This document shows, piece after piece, positions 8,408-16,081 of a stretch of DNA of 64,000 nucleotides. Position 1 is the first letter of the stretch, and each line of letters begins with the position of its first letter. The translations under genes and the position numbers were made by a program. Source of the stretch: Bacteroidales bacterium (GTDB lineage Bacteria > Bacteroidota > Bacteroidia > Bacteroidales > VadinHA17); the NCBI GenBank assembly GCA_003142255.1, contig PLLO01000011.1, positions 372,001 to 436,000 of the forward strand, in the 5' to 3' direction. The notes beneath the pieces are model-generated. The model did no database searches, was not told the origin of the DNA, and saw only the letters and a program-made list of their open reading frames with translations.

Positions 8408-9658
8408 TCATTCATAAACCGATGCTCCGATTTTCCTCAGATCATCAAAGAATCCGGGGTACGATTTTGAAATACACTGTGAGTCCTTGATATACACTTT
8501 ACCCGTTGCTCCCAGTCCTGCCACAGCTGCAGCCATGGCAATGCGATGATCATCATGGGAAGAGAGATGCGCGCCTTTTACCTCACCACCGGTAACAAGC
8601 ATATAATCACCGCTGATCTCAATCTTTATATTTAGCTTACCGAACTCTTCGACAAGCGTGGCAGCACGATTGCTTTCCTTATGAATAAGTCTTGAAACTC
8701 CCTTTATCCCCGAGGTACCCTTGCAATATGCTGCAAGTGCTGCAAGAGGAGGGAAGAGATCGGGTGCTTCGGTCGCATCAAATTCGAAAGATTTCAGCGA
8801 CGATTTCCCTATTTCAATAATATTCTTCTCGATACTCATTCTGGCACCTGCCTTGTCGAGCGCTGAAAGGATAGCCTTATCGCTTTGCCTGCTGTCGGGG
8901 TGCAATCCAAGAACTGTAATGTTACCATTAATAGCCCCGGCGACAAGAAGGAATGCACCGCCGCTCCAGTCGCTTTCAACTTCGAAGCTGCAGGGCTTGA
9001 ATTTTTGCTTCCCCGGAATATCGAATTGATTGTAGTTATCATTCTTAACCTTTATTCCAAACCTTTCCAGCACCTGCAGAGTCATGTCAATGTATGGTTT
9101 GCTTTTAAGGTTATTGACTTTTACAACCGAATCTTTCATTGCGACAGGGAGAGCTATCAGCAGTCCTGTCAGAAGCTGCGAGCCCGAGGAGCCGTCAATT
9201 TCACATATACCCCCTTTAAGCGGACCTTTTATAGTAAGAGGAAGGAATCCGTTTTCTGTTTCACATTTGATACCGAATTGTTTCAGGGCCTCCTCGATCA
9301 TTGACATAGGCCTCTTCTTAAGCGACCCGGTTCCCGTTATCGTCAGTTCAGTTTTATAGAGGGCTGCCACTGGAGAGAACATGCGTATTGCAAGGCCAGA
9401 TTCGCCACAGTTGAGTTTTTTCTCCTTCAGCTCTGATGAACCGGTGATCTTCATCTTGTCGGTGTCAGGCTCCACTTTCGCGCCAAGCCCGACTGCGATA
9501 CTCATTGCAGCCAGGGAGTCATCGCAATATGAGGGGTTGATAATAGTACTTTCGCCATCGGCCAGCAGTGCGGCAGCAATAGCCCGCTGAGTCATACTTT
9601 TTGATGCCGGAGCCTTAACTTCGCCTTTTACCTTCGAAGGCACTATTATTCTTTCCAT
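8408..9658 (-). CDS. aroA: 3-phosphoshikimate 1-carboxyvinyltransferase (EPSP synthase)
   Basis: The 416-residue enzyme joins phosphoenolpyruvate to shikimate-3-phosphate, the sixth step of the shikimate pathway. Motifs seen: 'KAPASKSMTQRAIAAALL' (about 15-32, substrate Lys/Ser), 'LNCGESGLAIRMF' (about 81-93, the usual 'NxGTA' loop changed to NCGESG), 'GSSGSQLLTGLL', 'VESDWSGGAF', 'EAPDLFPPLAALAA' with the catalytic Asp, and 'DDHRIAMAAAVAGL' near the C-terminus. The NCGESG loop is unlike the NAGTA loop of the enterobacterial enzyme and could affect PEP-site inhibitor binding. It is the last gene of the aromatic operon, 11 bp after the DAHP synthase gene. Confidence 0.95.
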   Translation of the reverse strand: MERIIVPSKVKGEVKAPASKSMTQRAIAAALLADGESTIINPSYCDDSLAAMSIAVGLGAKVEPDTDKMKITGSSELKEKKLNCGESGLAIRMFSPVAALYKTELTITGTGSLKKRPMSMIEEALKQFGIKCETENGFLPLTIKGPLKGGICEIDGSSGSQLLTGLLIALPVAMKDSVVKVNNLKSKPYIDMTLQVLERFGIKVKNDNYNQFDIPGKQKFKPCSFEVESDWSGGAFLLVAGAINGNITVLGLHPDSRQSDKAILSALDKAGARMSIEKNIIEIGKSSLKSFEFDATEAPDLFPPLAALAAYCKGTSGIKGVSRLIHKESNRAATLVEEFGKLNIKIEISGDYMLVTGGEVKGAHLSSHDDHRIAMAAAVAGLGATGKVYIKDSQCISKSYPGFFDDLRKIGASVYE

Positions 9659-9669
9659 TGGCTGATGCT

Positions 9670-10791
9670 TTATTTGTTTTCAGTATGGTTATGATTCTCA
9701 ATTCCCTTATTCATAACTTTCATCTGGCAGTTAATAGATTCCTGGTGTATAGCCTTGAAAACATTATCAATAAGCTCGGCACTCAGACCTTTTGCCAGCC
9801 CTTTTTTCATCGCTTTCTTCACTACCTCGTCCCAGCGAACGGTCTGTAAGATAGTAATATTATTTTCTTTTTTATAGAGCCCGATGGTTTCCGATACTTT
9901 CATCCGCTGTTCCATCAGGTCAATCAGATGATCATCATAAATGTCGATCTGCTGACGTAATTCGCCAAGAACATCAAGCAATTTAGGGTCGGTGGTCGAG
10001 GCATTACGGAGAATAAGCCTGCTCAAGAGCTCTTTCAGGTCGTTGGGTGTAAGCTGCTGTGAAGCATCACTCAGGGCTTTATCGGGATTAATATGTGACT
10101 CGATCATCAACCCGTCAAAATTCAGGTCCATTGCCTTCTGAGATATCTCGTACAAATATTCCCTTGAACCGGATATATGGCTCGGGTCGCAGATAATTGG
10201 AAGATCAGGGATCCTGCGACGCAGCTCAATAGGTATCTGCCAGTTCGGCTGATTCCTGTATGTTGTCTTCTCATAGGATGAGAAACCGCGGTGAATGGCA
10301 CCCAGTCTCTTAATACCTGCTTTTGCAACTCTTTCAATTGCACCGATCCATAATTCGATATCCGGATTAATGGGATTCTTGACAAATACCATTACATCTA
10401 CACCTTTAAGAGCATCGGCGATCTCCTGCACTGTGAAAGGATTAACAGAAGTCCTGGCACCGATCCACAGCATATCGATCCCGTATTTCAAAGCTTCATA
10501 AACATGCTTTTCGTTTGCTACTTCGGTTGCTACCGGAAGGCCGGTCTCTTTTTTCACGGTCCTGAGCCATTTCAGTCCCGGAATGCCAACACCTTCGAAT
10601 GTATTTGGCCGTGTTCTTGGCTTCCAGATTCCAGCGCGGAAGATGCTGACCCGGTTCAGTGATGCAAGCTCCCTTGCTGTTTCAAGTACCTGCTCCTCAG
10701 TCTCTGCACTGCAGGGTCCTGAAATCAGGAAAGGCCTCGCTTTGTATCCGTCCCACTCCCTGATAAGGGAAGTATCAAGATTTAAAACCAT
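9670..10791 (-). CDS. Bifunctional DAHP synthase / chorismate mutase
   Basis: A 373-residue fusion. Residues about 1-265 form the DAHP synthase barrel of the AroF/KDO8P-synthase-like type ('LISGPCSAETEEQ', 'FRAGIWKPRTRPNTFEG', 'GARTSVNPF', 'AIHRGFSSYE', 'ICDPSHISGSREY'). Residues about 272-360 form an AroQ chorismate mutase helix bundle ('LGELRQQIDIYDDHLIDLMEQRM', with the Arg/Lys/Glu pattern of the active site). It catalyses the first shikimate step and the branch from chorismate to prephenate. In related fusions the mutase domain gives feedback control by chorismate or prephenate. It lies between tyrA (15 bp) and aroA (11 bp). Confidence 0.93.
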   Translation of the reverse strand: MVLNLDTSLIREWDGYKARPFLISGPCSAETEEQVLETARELASLNRVSIFRAGIWKPRTRPNTFEGVGIPGLKWLRTVKKETGLPVATEVANEKHVYEALKYGIDMLWIGARTSVNPFTVQEIADALKGVDVMVFVKNPINPDIELWIGAIERVAKAGIKRLGAIHRGFSSYEKTTYRNQPNWQIPIELRRRIPDLPIICDPSHISGSREYLYEISQKAMDLNFDGLMIESHINPDKALSDASQQLTPNDLKELLSRLILRNASTTDPKLLDVLGELRQQIDIYDDHLIDLMEQRMKVSETIGLYKKENNITILQTVRWDEVVKKAMKKGLAKGLSAELIDNVFKAIHQESINCQMKVMNKGIENHNHTENK

Positions 10792-10806
10792 CTGTATTTA
10801 AGATAT

Positions 10807-11652
10807 TTAATTTAATATTTTCCTGATCTTATTTGCTTCTTCCATCAATGATTTCAACCCCTCCGCATCCCTCTCTGAAATCAATTTTCTAAAAGTATTC
10901 ATCTTTTCAATATAAGTATCGATCACTTCGATAATATATTCAGAGTTTTCTGTAAAAATTGGCGCCCATGTTTCCCCATTGCTCTTTGCGAGCCTCACGG
11001 TACTTTCGAAGCCGCCTCCCGCAAGTGCCAGGATGTTCCCTTCCTCCTTTTCCTTTTCCAGCACGCTCAGCGCCAGCGAGAAGGATGTAATATGAGAAAT
11101 GTGGGATATATAAGCGACATGCACGTCATGAACATCAGAATTCATGTAAACCAGGTGCATGTTAAGGATTTTGAACATGTTTTCCACGAGATCCTTTGCA
11201 TCAGTATCGCTGAGCTCAGGATCGCAGATTATGGCTGTTTTGTAATCGAAAAGCTTGCCTATGGCGGCCATGGGACCTGAGTACTCAGTTCCTGCCATGG
11301 GGTGGGCAGCAACGTACCTGCCCCGGCCGGGGTGATCTTTAGAGACCCTTGCAATTCCTGACTTTGTTGATCCCATATCTGCCACTACTTTCGAAGTGCC
11401 ATTTATCATGTCAAGGATGGCTGGAAGCATAGATATATTTGCATCGACAGGAGTGCAAAGCAATATAAGATCACTTTTCCCGATTGCATTTTCAAGAGTG
11501 TCAGTTTCATCTATAATACCGCAGAGCTGTGCAATATTACGATGCTGTGGATTGGTATCCACCCCGATTATCTTATCGGCAAAATGCCGCTTGCGGATGT
11601 CCAGCGCAAGTGAGCCGCCTATTAAACCTATTCCGATTACTGCTGTTGTCAT
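10807..11652 (-). CDS. tyrA: Prephenate dehydrogenase
   Basis: A 281-residue NAD(P)-dependent enzyme that oxidatively decarboxylates prephenate to 4-hydroxyphenylpyruvate on the way to tyrosine. The N-terminal Rossmann motif 'AVIGIGLIGGSLAL' (about 4-17) is followed by 'VVADMGSTKSGI' and 'AAHPMAGTEYSGP' (catalytic His), then the helical dimerisation domain ('HVAYISHISHITSFSLAL', 'ALAGGGFESTVRLA'). No ACT domain is present, so allosteric control by tyrosine may be absent. It lies 21 bp after the aminotransferase gene. Confidence 0.93.
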   Translation of the reverse strand: MTTAVIGIGLIGGSLALDIRKRHFADKIIGVDTNPQHRNIAQLCGIIDETDTLENAIGKSDLILLCTPVDANISMLPAILDMINGTSKVVADMGSTKSGIARVSKDHPGRGRYVAAHPMAGTEYSGPMAAIGKLFDYKTAIICDPELSDTDAKDLVENMFKILNMHLVYMNSDVHDVHVAYISHISHITSFSLALSVLEKEKEEGNILALAGGGFESTVRLAKSNGETWAPIFTENSEYIIEVIDTYIEKMNTFRKLISERDAEGLKSLMEEANKIRKILN

Positions 11653-11673
11653 ATTACTAGTTGTTTCTTTCGG

Positions 11674-12861
11674 TTACCGGTTACCGGTCACCGTTTTTTC
11701 TTTAAGATACTTTTCAATCCTGATCTTTGCTTCAGTAAGTGTTGCTTCATTGGCACAGAGCGATATCCGGATGTACCTTTCTCCATTGGATCCAAAAATA
11801 AATCCTGGTGTGATGAAGACGTTTACCTTTGTCAGAACATCCTCGACAAAATCTTCGCAGTTTTTTATAGTGTCAGGGATACGGCCCCAGACAAAGAGGC
11901 CTACCTGGTTTTTATCGTACCTGCAATTCAGCACATCCATTATATCCTCAACAATTCTGCGTCTTGACATGTAATGGCTGTTAACCTTGTCGTACCATGA
12001 AGGAGGGTTGCCGAGAGCCTCGGCAGCTGCCTCCTGCATAGCCCGGAACATGCCCGAATCCATATTGCTTTTTACTTTGAGTACAGAGCTGATATATTCC
12101 TTATGGCCTGCTGCCATTCCTACTCTCCATCCTGCCATATTATGCGATTTGCTCAGGGAATTAAGCTCAAGGGCAATCTCCCTGGAGCCGTCAATTGCGA
12201 GGAGGCTTATGTACTCCTTATTGAGGATGAAGCTGTATGGATTATCGTTGCATAAAAGTATACCATGCTTTAAGGCGAATGCCGTAAGCTGTTCAAACAG
12301 CCTGTACGACCCCTTTGTTCCTGATGGCATGTGGGGATAGTTTATCCACATCATTTTTACATTTTCCAGGTTGCTCTCTTCAAGCTTCTGAATATCGGGA
12401 TACCATCCGTTTTTTTCATCCAGGTCATAATATCTTATGTTCCCGCCGACCAGCTTAGTGATGGATGAATATGTAGGATATCCGGGATTTGGAACAAGTA
12501 CGTCATCGCCAGGATTTACAAATGCCATGCTGATATGCATTATTCCCTCCTTGCTTCCCATAAGAGGAAGTATCTCGCTTTCCGGGTCAAGGATTACGTT
12601 GAAATAAGTTTTGTACCATTTTGCAAAGGCATTACGAAGGGCTGGTATCCCGGTATAGCTCTGGTACCCATGCGAAGTTGGCTTCAAAGCTTCCCTGTAC
12701 AGACTTTCAATAGTGCTCTGCGACGGCGGCTGGTCCGGACTGCCAATGCCGAGGTTTATGACATCAGCTCCGGATTTGCGCATCTGGTCTATCTGCTTCA
12801 GCTTTTGCGAAAAATAGTATTCCTGGACACTATTTGTCCTCTCTGCCGGTTTAACTTTCAT
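11674..12861 (-). CDS. Class I/II aminotransferase, probably aromatic or prephenate-pathway
   Basis: A fold-type I PLP aminotransferase of 395 residues, starting at ATG 12861 ('MKVKPAERTNSVQEYYFS'). A longer frame to 12966 exists but would overlap pheA by over 100 bp and gives a non-family N-terminus, so it is rejected; the chosen start overlaps the pheA stop by 11 bp, consistent with coupling. The PLP lysine is in 'SLSKSHNMAGWRVG' (about K238). Sitting between pheA and tyrA, it most likely makes Phe/Tyr from the keto acids or arogenate from prephenate, but the family also includes LL-diaminopimelate and aspartate aminotransferases. The last residues (TVTGNR) and the stop fall inside a GGTTACCGG-type simple repeat (11671-11692), so the C-terminus may have been altered by repeat growth. 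Confidence 0.88.
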   Translation of the reverse strand: MKVKPAERTNSVQEYYFSQKLKQIDQMRKSGADVINLGIGSPDQPPSQSTIESLYREALKPTSHGYQSYTGIPALRNAFAKWYKTYFNVILDPESEILPLMGSKEGIMHISMAFVNPGDDVLVPNPGYPTYSSITKLVGGNIRYYDLDEKNGWYPDIQKLEESNLENVKMMWINYPHMPSGTKGSYRLFEQLTAFALKHGILLCNDNPYSFILNKEYISLLAIDGSREIALELNSLSKSHNMAGWRVGMAAGHKEYISSVLKVKSNMDSGMFRAMQEAAAEALGNPPSWYDKVNSHYMSRRRIVEDIMDVLNCRYDKNQVGLFVWGRIPDTIKNCEDFVEDVLTKVNVFITPGFIFGSNGERYIRISLCANEATLTEAKIRIEKYLKEKTVTGNR

Positions 12862-13681
12862 ACAATTCCTCTCCTTTATTATATATTCCGAGGACCTCAA
12901 GATCCCTCGTATAATTTTCAAGCGTGTTCTTAACCAGTCCCATGTCATGATCAGGCTTAAGCTCAATGTCCAGATAGAACATATATTCCCAGTCGCCGTT
13001 CAGCTTTGGCACTGACTGTATCTTCGAAAGATTAATCTCAAGCTCAGCAAGCCTTACGAGAACCGCAGCGAGCGATCCCGGCTGATGGCCGGTTGAAAAA
13101 CAAATTGAGACTTTATTCCCGTCGCTGTTTACATGCTTCTCATCGCCGAGTACAAGAAACCTGGTGTAGTTTTTCTTGTATGTTTCTATCCCGGGGGCCA
13201 GTATCTCAAGACCATATAATTCAGCAGCAATGGCGGGCGCAATTGCGCCGACATTCTTAAGGTTATTTTCTTTGATGAATTTAGCACTTCCGGCGGTATC
13301 GTCACTTTCGATCAGAGTAACTCCACGCAGATGATTCAGGTAAGTCATGCACTGTGAAAGTGCAATCGGGTGCGATCTTATTTCCCTGATTGATGCTATT
13401 TGCTGACCAGGGAGAGCCATAAGGTTTTGAACTACCCGGAGGTTATGTTCACCAAGGATCTTCATTCCTGATTCCCTGATAAGGGTGTAGTTATAAAGGA
13501 TGCTTCCCGACCTGGCATTTTCAATAGCCATTATCGCAAAATCAGCCTGGTTTTCCTTCACGGCCATCAGTGTCATGTCAAAAGTAGTGCATGGGACCAT
13601 GGTAATGTCCTCGTCTTTGAAGTACTGTCTTGCAGCTACTTCATGAAAACAACCGTGCTCACCCTGAATTGATATTCTCAT
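12851..13681 (-). CDS. pheA: Prephenate dehydratase
   Basis: A 276-residue enzyme converting prephenate to phenylpyruvate. ATG at 13681 begins 'MRISIQGEHGCFHEVAA'; a TTG nine bases upstream is possible but less likely. The catalytic part includes 'FAIMAIENARSGSILYNY' and the 'NYTRFLVL' (TRF) motif (about 170). The C-terminal ACT domain starts near 'KVSICFSTGHQPGSLAAVL' (about 185) with 'KIQSVPK' in place of the usual ESRP, so phenylalanine feedback is probable but its strength is uncertain. It is the first structural gene of the aromatic operon and lies just downstream of a Phe/Tyr leader and an intrinsic terminator. Confidence 0.94.
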   Translation of the reverse strand: MRISIQGEHGCFHEVAARQYFKDEDITMVPCTTFDMTLMAVKENQADFAIMAIENARSGSILYNYTLIRESGMKILGEHNLRVVQNLMALPGQQIASIREIRSHPIALSQCMTYLNHLRGVTLIESDDTAGSAKFIKENNLKNVGAIAPAIAAELYGLEILAPGIETYKKNYTRFLVLGDEKHVNSDGNKVSICFSTGHQPGSLAAVLVRLAELEINLSKIQSVPKLNGDWEYMFYLDIELKPDHDMGLVKNTLENYTRDLEVLGIYNKGEELYES

Positions 13682-13703
13682 ATTATTCAATATTAAAAAA
13701 AAA

Positions 13704-13721
13704 GTCCCCTTTTCCGGGGAC
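13704..13721 (-). terminator. Attenuator terminator upstream of pheA
   Basis: On the minus strand GTCCCC, loop GGAAAA, GGGGAC, then nine T (13695-13703). The stem extends by three more pairs if one G is bulged. It stands 22 bp before the pheA ATG, so it would block the whole aromatic operon. UCCCC of its 5' arm (13716-13720) can pair with GGGGA at 13758-13762, which starts 2 nt after the leader stop codon. This forms a simple antiterminator that a ribosome at the stop codon would mask. Confidence 0.88.
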
Positions 13722-13764
13722 CTTGCATCTTATAATTCATTTAAGCGTATACAATAATCCCCTC

Positions 13765-13827
13765 TTACTTCTTAAAATAAAAATAGAAGTAAAAATAAGC
13801 GGCGATCCAGTTGTATGCTTTATTCAT
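13765..13827 (-). CDS. Phe/Tyr leader peptide (attenuation)
   Basis: A 20-codon ORF encoding MNKAYNWIAA-YFYFYFYF-KK, ending TAA. Eight consecutive alternating Tyr and Phe codons make a regulatory role very likely. It lies between a Bacteroidota-type promoter and the terminator before pheA. Stalling in the Tyr/Phe run would leave the GGGGA antiterminator free. The two amino acids match the end products of the operon. Confidence 0.9.
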   Translation of the reverse strand: MNKAYNWIAAYFYFYFYFKK

Positions 13828-13845
13828 TCTTGTCTTGTTGGTTTA

Positions 13846-13874
13846 CAAAAGTAATGCAATTTTCAAAATAACAA
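13846..13874 (-). promoter_or_regulatory. Promoter of the aromatic operon leader
   Basis: On the minus strand TTG (13872-13874), 18 nt, then TACTTTTG (13846-13853), matching TAnnTTTG at -7. It is 18 nt upstream of the leader ATG. The same element and spacing occur before the ilv leader. Confidence 0.6.
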
Positions 13875-13978
13875 CTATTAAGGCAAAAAATCTATATAAT
13901 ATATAGGTAAAAGGGTCTGTCTATTAATATTAACAACGGCAATCAATAGTAAAATATTTAATTCCTGGAAAGTAATGA

Positions 13979-14037
13979 CCCCCTTTCCCGTTTCCCCCAA
14001 GGGGGAAAAGCTTATGTGGTACTCCTTCCCCCCTGGG
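13979..14037. repeat. C-run repeat, left half, interrupted by an insertion
   Basis: Resembles the intact copy at 62002-62077 (a CCCCCTTTC start, a TTTCCCCC/GGGGGAAA hairpin, then CTCCTTCCCC). Here the second hairpin is split: the left part ends at CCCCCCTGGG (14028-14037) and the right part resumes with the same ten bases at 14340. The stretch 13875-13978 upstream is A+T-rich and shows nothing else. Confidence 0.75.
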
Positions 14038-14339
14038 CTACCCTTTATACACATTTATTTTGAAATCCTTTAACCACAGAATAACACGGAGTTACATGGG
14101 GTAAATCACGGAGTAATTTACGGATTAAATGTTTAAATAAATAAGGAGATTCCTCGCTAACGCTCGGAATGACAGGGTTGTTTTGAGTAATAGGGTAAGC
14201 ATAGGCGATTCGCTCAAGCGAATCGCCTATGCTTACCCCCCTTATAACAAATGAACTGTCATTCCGAATGAAGCGTAGCGGAATGAGGAATCTCCCCTGA
14301 CATAAACGAAATGATTAAAAAGATGTGTATAAAGGGTAG
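14038..14339. mobile_element. 302-bp MITE-like element with 17-bp terminal inverted repeats
   Basis: The element starts CTACCCTTTATACACAT and ends with its exact reverse complement. It is flanked on both sides by CCCCCCTGGG (14028-14037 and 14340-14349), which reads as a 10-bp target duplication; removing one copy plus the element restores an intact C-run hairpin repeat. Inside are an 'ACCACAGAATAACACGGAG'-type segment, two inverted copies of a 'TGTCATTCCGA...GAGGAATCT' module (14145-14174 and 14257-14294), and a central perfect hairpin (14193-14238). There is no ORF, so any movement would need a transposase from elsewhere. Confidence 0.7.
14193..14238. repeat. Perfect 21-bp hairpin at the centre of the MITE-like element
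   Basis: Arms 14193-14213 and 14218-14238 are exact reverse complements with a TCAA loop. A related hairpin at 46021-46060 has 18-bp arms. The shared stem differs by a compensated pair: GCATAGGCG/CGCCTATGC here and GCAAAGGCG/CGCCTTTGC there. Confidence 0.85.
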
Positions 14340-14395
14340 CCCCCCTGGGGGAAAGCCTGCCCCGCTTCGGCGGGGGTTGGGATAGGGGTAATGTA
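14340..14395. repeat. C-run repeat, right half
   Basis: Continues the interrupted repeat (CCCCCCTGGGGGAAAG, then the hairpin CCCCGCTTCGGCGGGG and GGTTGGGATAGGGG). It ends 25 bp before the hisIE stop. No separate terminator for the his operon is evident, so these hairpins may serve as its 3' end. Confidence 0.7.
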
Positions 14396-14420
14396 TTTTG
14401 GAATTTATATAACATTCGGT

Positions 14421-15014
14421 CTATTGCTTATGGCGATCCTTCAAGACGGTCTCAATATCTGAAAGAGTCACACCTTTGGCTTTAAGAAGTATCAGTAAGT
14501 GGTATAGCAGGTCGGCAGCCTCATTTTTAAAAAGGGTAAGGTTGTTGTCTTTTGCTTCGATAACAAGTTCAACGGCCTCTTCTCCTACTTTCTGTGCTGC
14601 CCTATTGATGCCCTGTTTATATATTTTATTTGTATAAGAGTCTTCAATGTTTTCATCAATTCGCTGACTGACGATCTGTTCTAGCCTGTAGAGAAAGCCC
14701 TTTGATTGAACTTCATTAAAACATGAGATTGACCCTGTGTGGCATACCGGTCCTGCAGGCTCTGCTTTTATAAGGAGAGTATCGTTATCGCAATCGGTTA
14801 TTATATCTTTAACAAACAGATAGTTGCCTGATGTTTCACCTTTAGTCCAGAGTCTCTTTTTGCTGCGGCTGAAAAAGGTCACTTTCCCTTCCCTGAGCGT
14901 CTTTTCAAGAGCCTCCTCATTCATGAAGCCCAGCATTAGTACCTGCATTGTTGCAAAATCCTGTATTATGGCTGGTACAAGTCCGTTTCCTTTAGTAAAA
15001 TCGGGTTTATTCAT
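14421..15014 (-). CDS. hisIE: Bifunctional phosphoribosyl-AMP cyclohydrolase / phosphoribosyl-ATP pyrophosphatase
   Basis: A 197-residue fusion catalysing steps 2 and 3 of histidine synthesis. The HisI part (about 1-110) has 'MLGFMNEEALEKTL', 'FFSRSKKRLWTKGETSGN' and metal-binding residues in 'ITDCDNDTLL' and 'GPVCHTG'. The HisE helical part (about 115-197) has 'QKVGEEAVELVIEA' and 'EAADLLYHLLILL'. It is the last gene of the histidine operon but is separated from hisF by a 311-bp insert containing a decayed DUF559 gene and inverted repeats, so its expression may differ from the rest. Confidence 0.94.
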   Translation of the reverse strand: MNKPDFTKGNGLVPAIIQDFATMQVLMLGFMNEEALEKTLREGKVTFFSRSKKRLWTKGETSGNYLFVKDIITDCDNDTLLIKAEPAGPVCHTGSISCFNEVQSKGFLYRLEQIVSQRIDENIEDSYTNKIYKQGINRAAQKVGEEAVELVIEAKDNNLTLFKNEAADLLYHLLILLKAKGVTLSDIETVLKDRHKQ

Positions 15015-15038
15015 AATGTTTTTGTTTGCATTTGTTTT

Positions 15039-15230
15039 CTACTTGCACGTACTCACACCCTTCTTTTCCCCCTCTCCATTCACCCCCCAACCCCCCTGAA
15101 GGGGGGCTAAGAATGACATAACTTCTAAGATTTTGTTGATCACCGCATTTATATCATTAAATACCTGATCATTTTTAAACCGTAATATTTTGATTTTAAT
15201 CTTTTCGATATCATTTGTTCGTCCATTGTG
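15039..15230 (-). pseudogene. C-terminal remnant of a DUF559-type endonuclease gene
   Basis: In the hisF-hisIE gap the minus strand encodes, after an in-frame TAA, 'GRTNDIEKIKIKILRFKND' and then 'NDINAVINKILEVMSF', which fits the C-terminal end of DUF559 (VSR-like fold) proteins: the 'ILRFxND' strand followed by a final helix. The frame then runs through the C-run repeat (LAPLQGGWGVNG) to TAG at 15039-15041. The catalytic N-terminal part and a start are missing. The fragment is bracketed by 27-bp inverted repeats, which suggests that it entered or moved as a repeat-flanked unit. Too short for full certainty. Confidence 0.6.
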
Positions 15231-15281
15231 TTAAATAATTAACAAAACATAAGAAGCCCCCCTTCAGGGGGGTTGGGGGGT
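15082..15281. repeat. 27-bp perfect inverted repeats (C-run type) bracketing the DUF559 remnant
   Basis: Positions 15082-15108 and 15255-15281 are exact reverse complements of each other, each itself containing a CCCCCC-TGAA-GGGGGG hairpin. They enclose about 146 bp carrying the DUF559 remnant. They belong to the dispersed C-run family. Confidence 0.85.
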
Positions 15282-15325
15282 AAAAAAAGAGAGAGGGGGA
15301 TTGGGGTGAGTTCATGCTTCAATAT

Positions 15326-16081
15326 TCATAATCTGACTGCGGTTTGTTCATTAAATAAATACTCCTTCAGCTCTTTTATATCTACTTCACCGAAATGAAA
15401 TATGCTTGCTGCCAGTGCAGCGCTGCACGATGTATTGAAGAATACATCCCTGAAGTGTTCCTTCTTTCCTGCTCCGCCTGAAGCGATAACCGGGATATTT
15501 ACATGACGGCTCACCTCGGCAGTTATTTCGAGCGAAAACCCCTTTTTTGTGCCGTCATGCTTCATTGATGTAAGCAGTATCTCTCCTGCACCGAGCTTTT
15601 CGACCTTAATGGCCCAGTCGATAGTCCTGAGCTTTACCGGTGTCCTGCCTCCATCTACAACTACTACCCAGTCATTATTAATTACATCAGTATCGATAGC
15701 CACCACGACGCACTGGCTGCCAAACTCTCCGGCAATTTCTGTTATGAGCTCAGGTCTTCTTACTGCAGCAGAGTTTATTGTTATCTTGTCGGCTCCGGCC
15801 TTGAGCAGATGACCTACATCTTCCAGGCTGTTTATGCCTCCGCCGACGGTGAATGGTATATTTATTTCAGCAGCAATTCTTTCAACCAGACTGATAAGGG
15901 TATGTCGGTTTTCAATTGTTGCGGTTATATCCAGAAAAACAAGTTCATCCGCACCTCTTGATGCATACAATTTAGCCAGCTCCACCGGATCTCCGGCATC
16001 TTTTAACCCAACAAAGTTGACGCCTTTGACAGTGCGTCCGTTCCTTATATCGAGACATGGAATAATTCTTCTTTTCAGCAT
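15326..16081 (-). CDS. hisF: Imidazole glycerol phosphate synthase, cyclase subunit
   Basis: A 251-residue TIM barrel that uses ammonia from HisH to close the imidazole ring, giving IGP and AICAR. The catalytic Asp is in '[18 protein letters not shown]' (about residue 11) and a second in '[12 protein letters not shown]' (about 130). Phosphate loops are '[13 protein letters not shown]' and '[15 protein letters not shown]'. The start overlaps the hisA stop by 7 bp, so the two are probably translationally coupled. Confidence 0.96.
   Translation of the reverse strand: MLKRRIIPCLDIRNGRTVKGVNFVGLKDAGDPVELAKLYASRGADELVFLDITATIENRHTLISLVERIAAEINIPFTVGGGINSLEDVGHLLKAGADKITINSAAVRRPELITEIAGEFGSQCVVVAIDTDVINNDWVVVVDGGRTPVKLRTIDWAIKVEKLGAGEILLTSMKHDGTKKGFSLEITAEVSRHVNIPVIASGGAGKKEHFRDVFFNTSCSAALAASIFHFGEVDIKELKEYLFNEQTAVRL

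Noticed and set aside
11396-11974. 192-codon plus-strand ORF across tyrA and the aminotransferase.
   Set aside because: Antisense to two well-supported genes and spans their junction.
12862-12966. N-terminal extension of the aminotransferase.
   Set aside because: It would lie within pheA in another frame and adds residues foreign to the family; ATG at 12861 is a better start.
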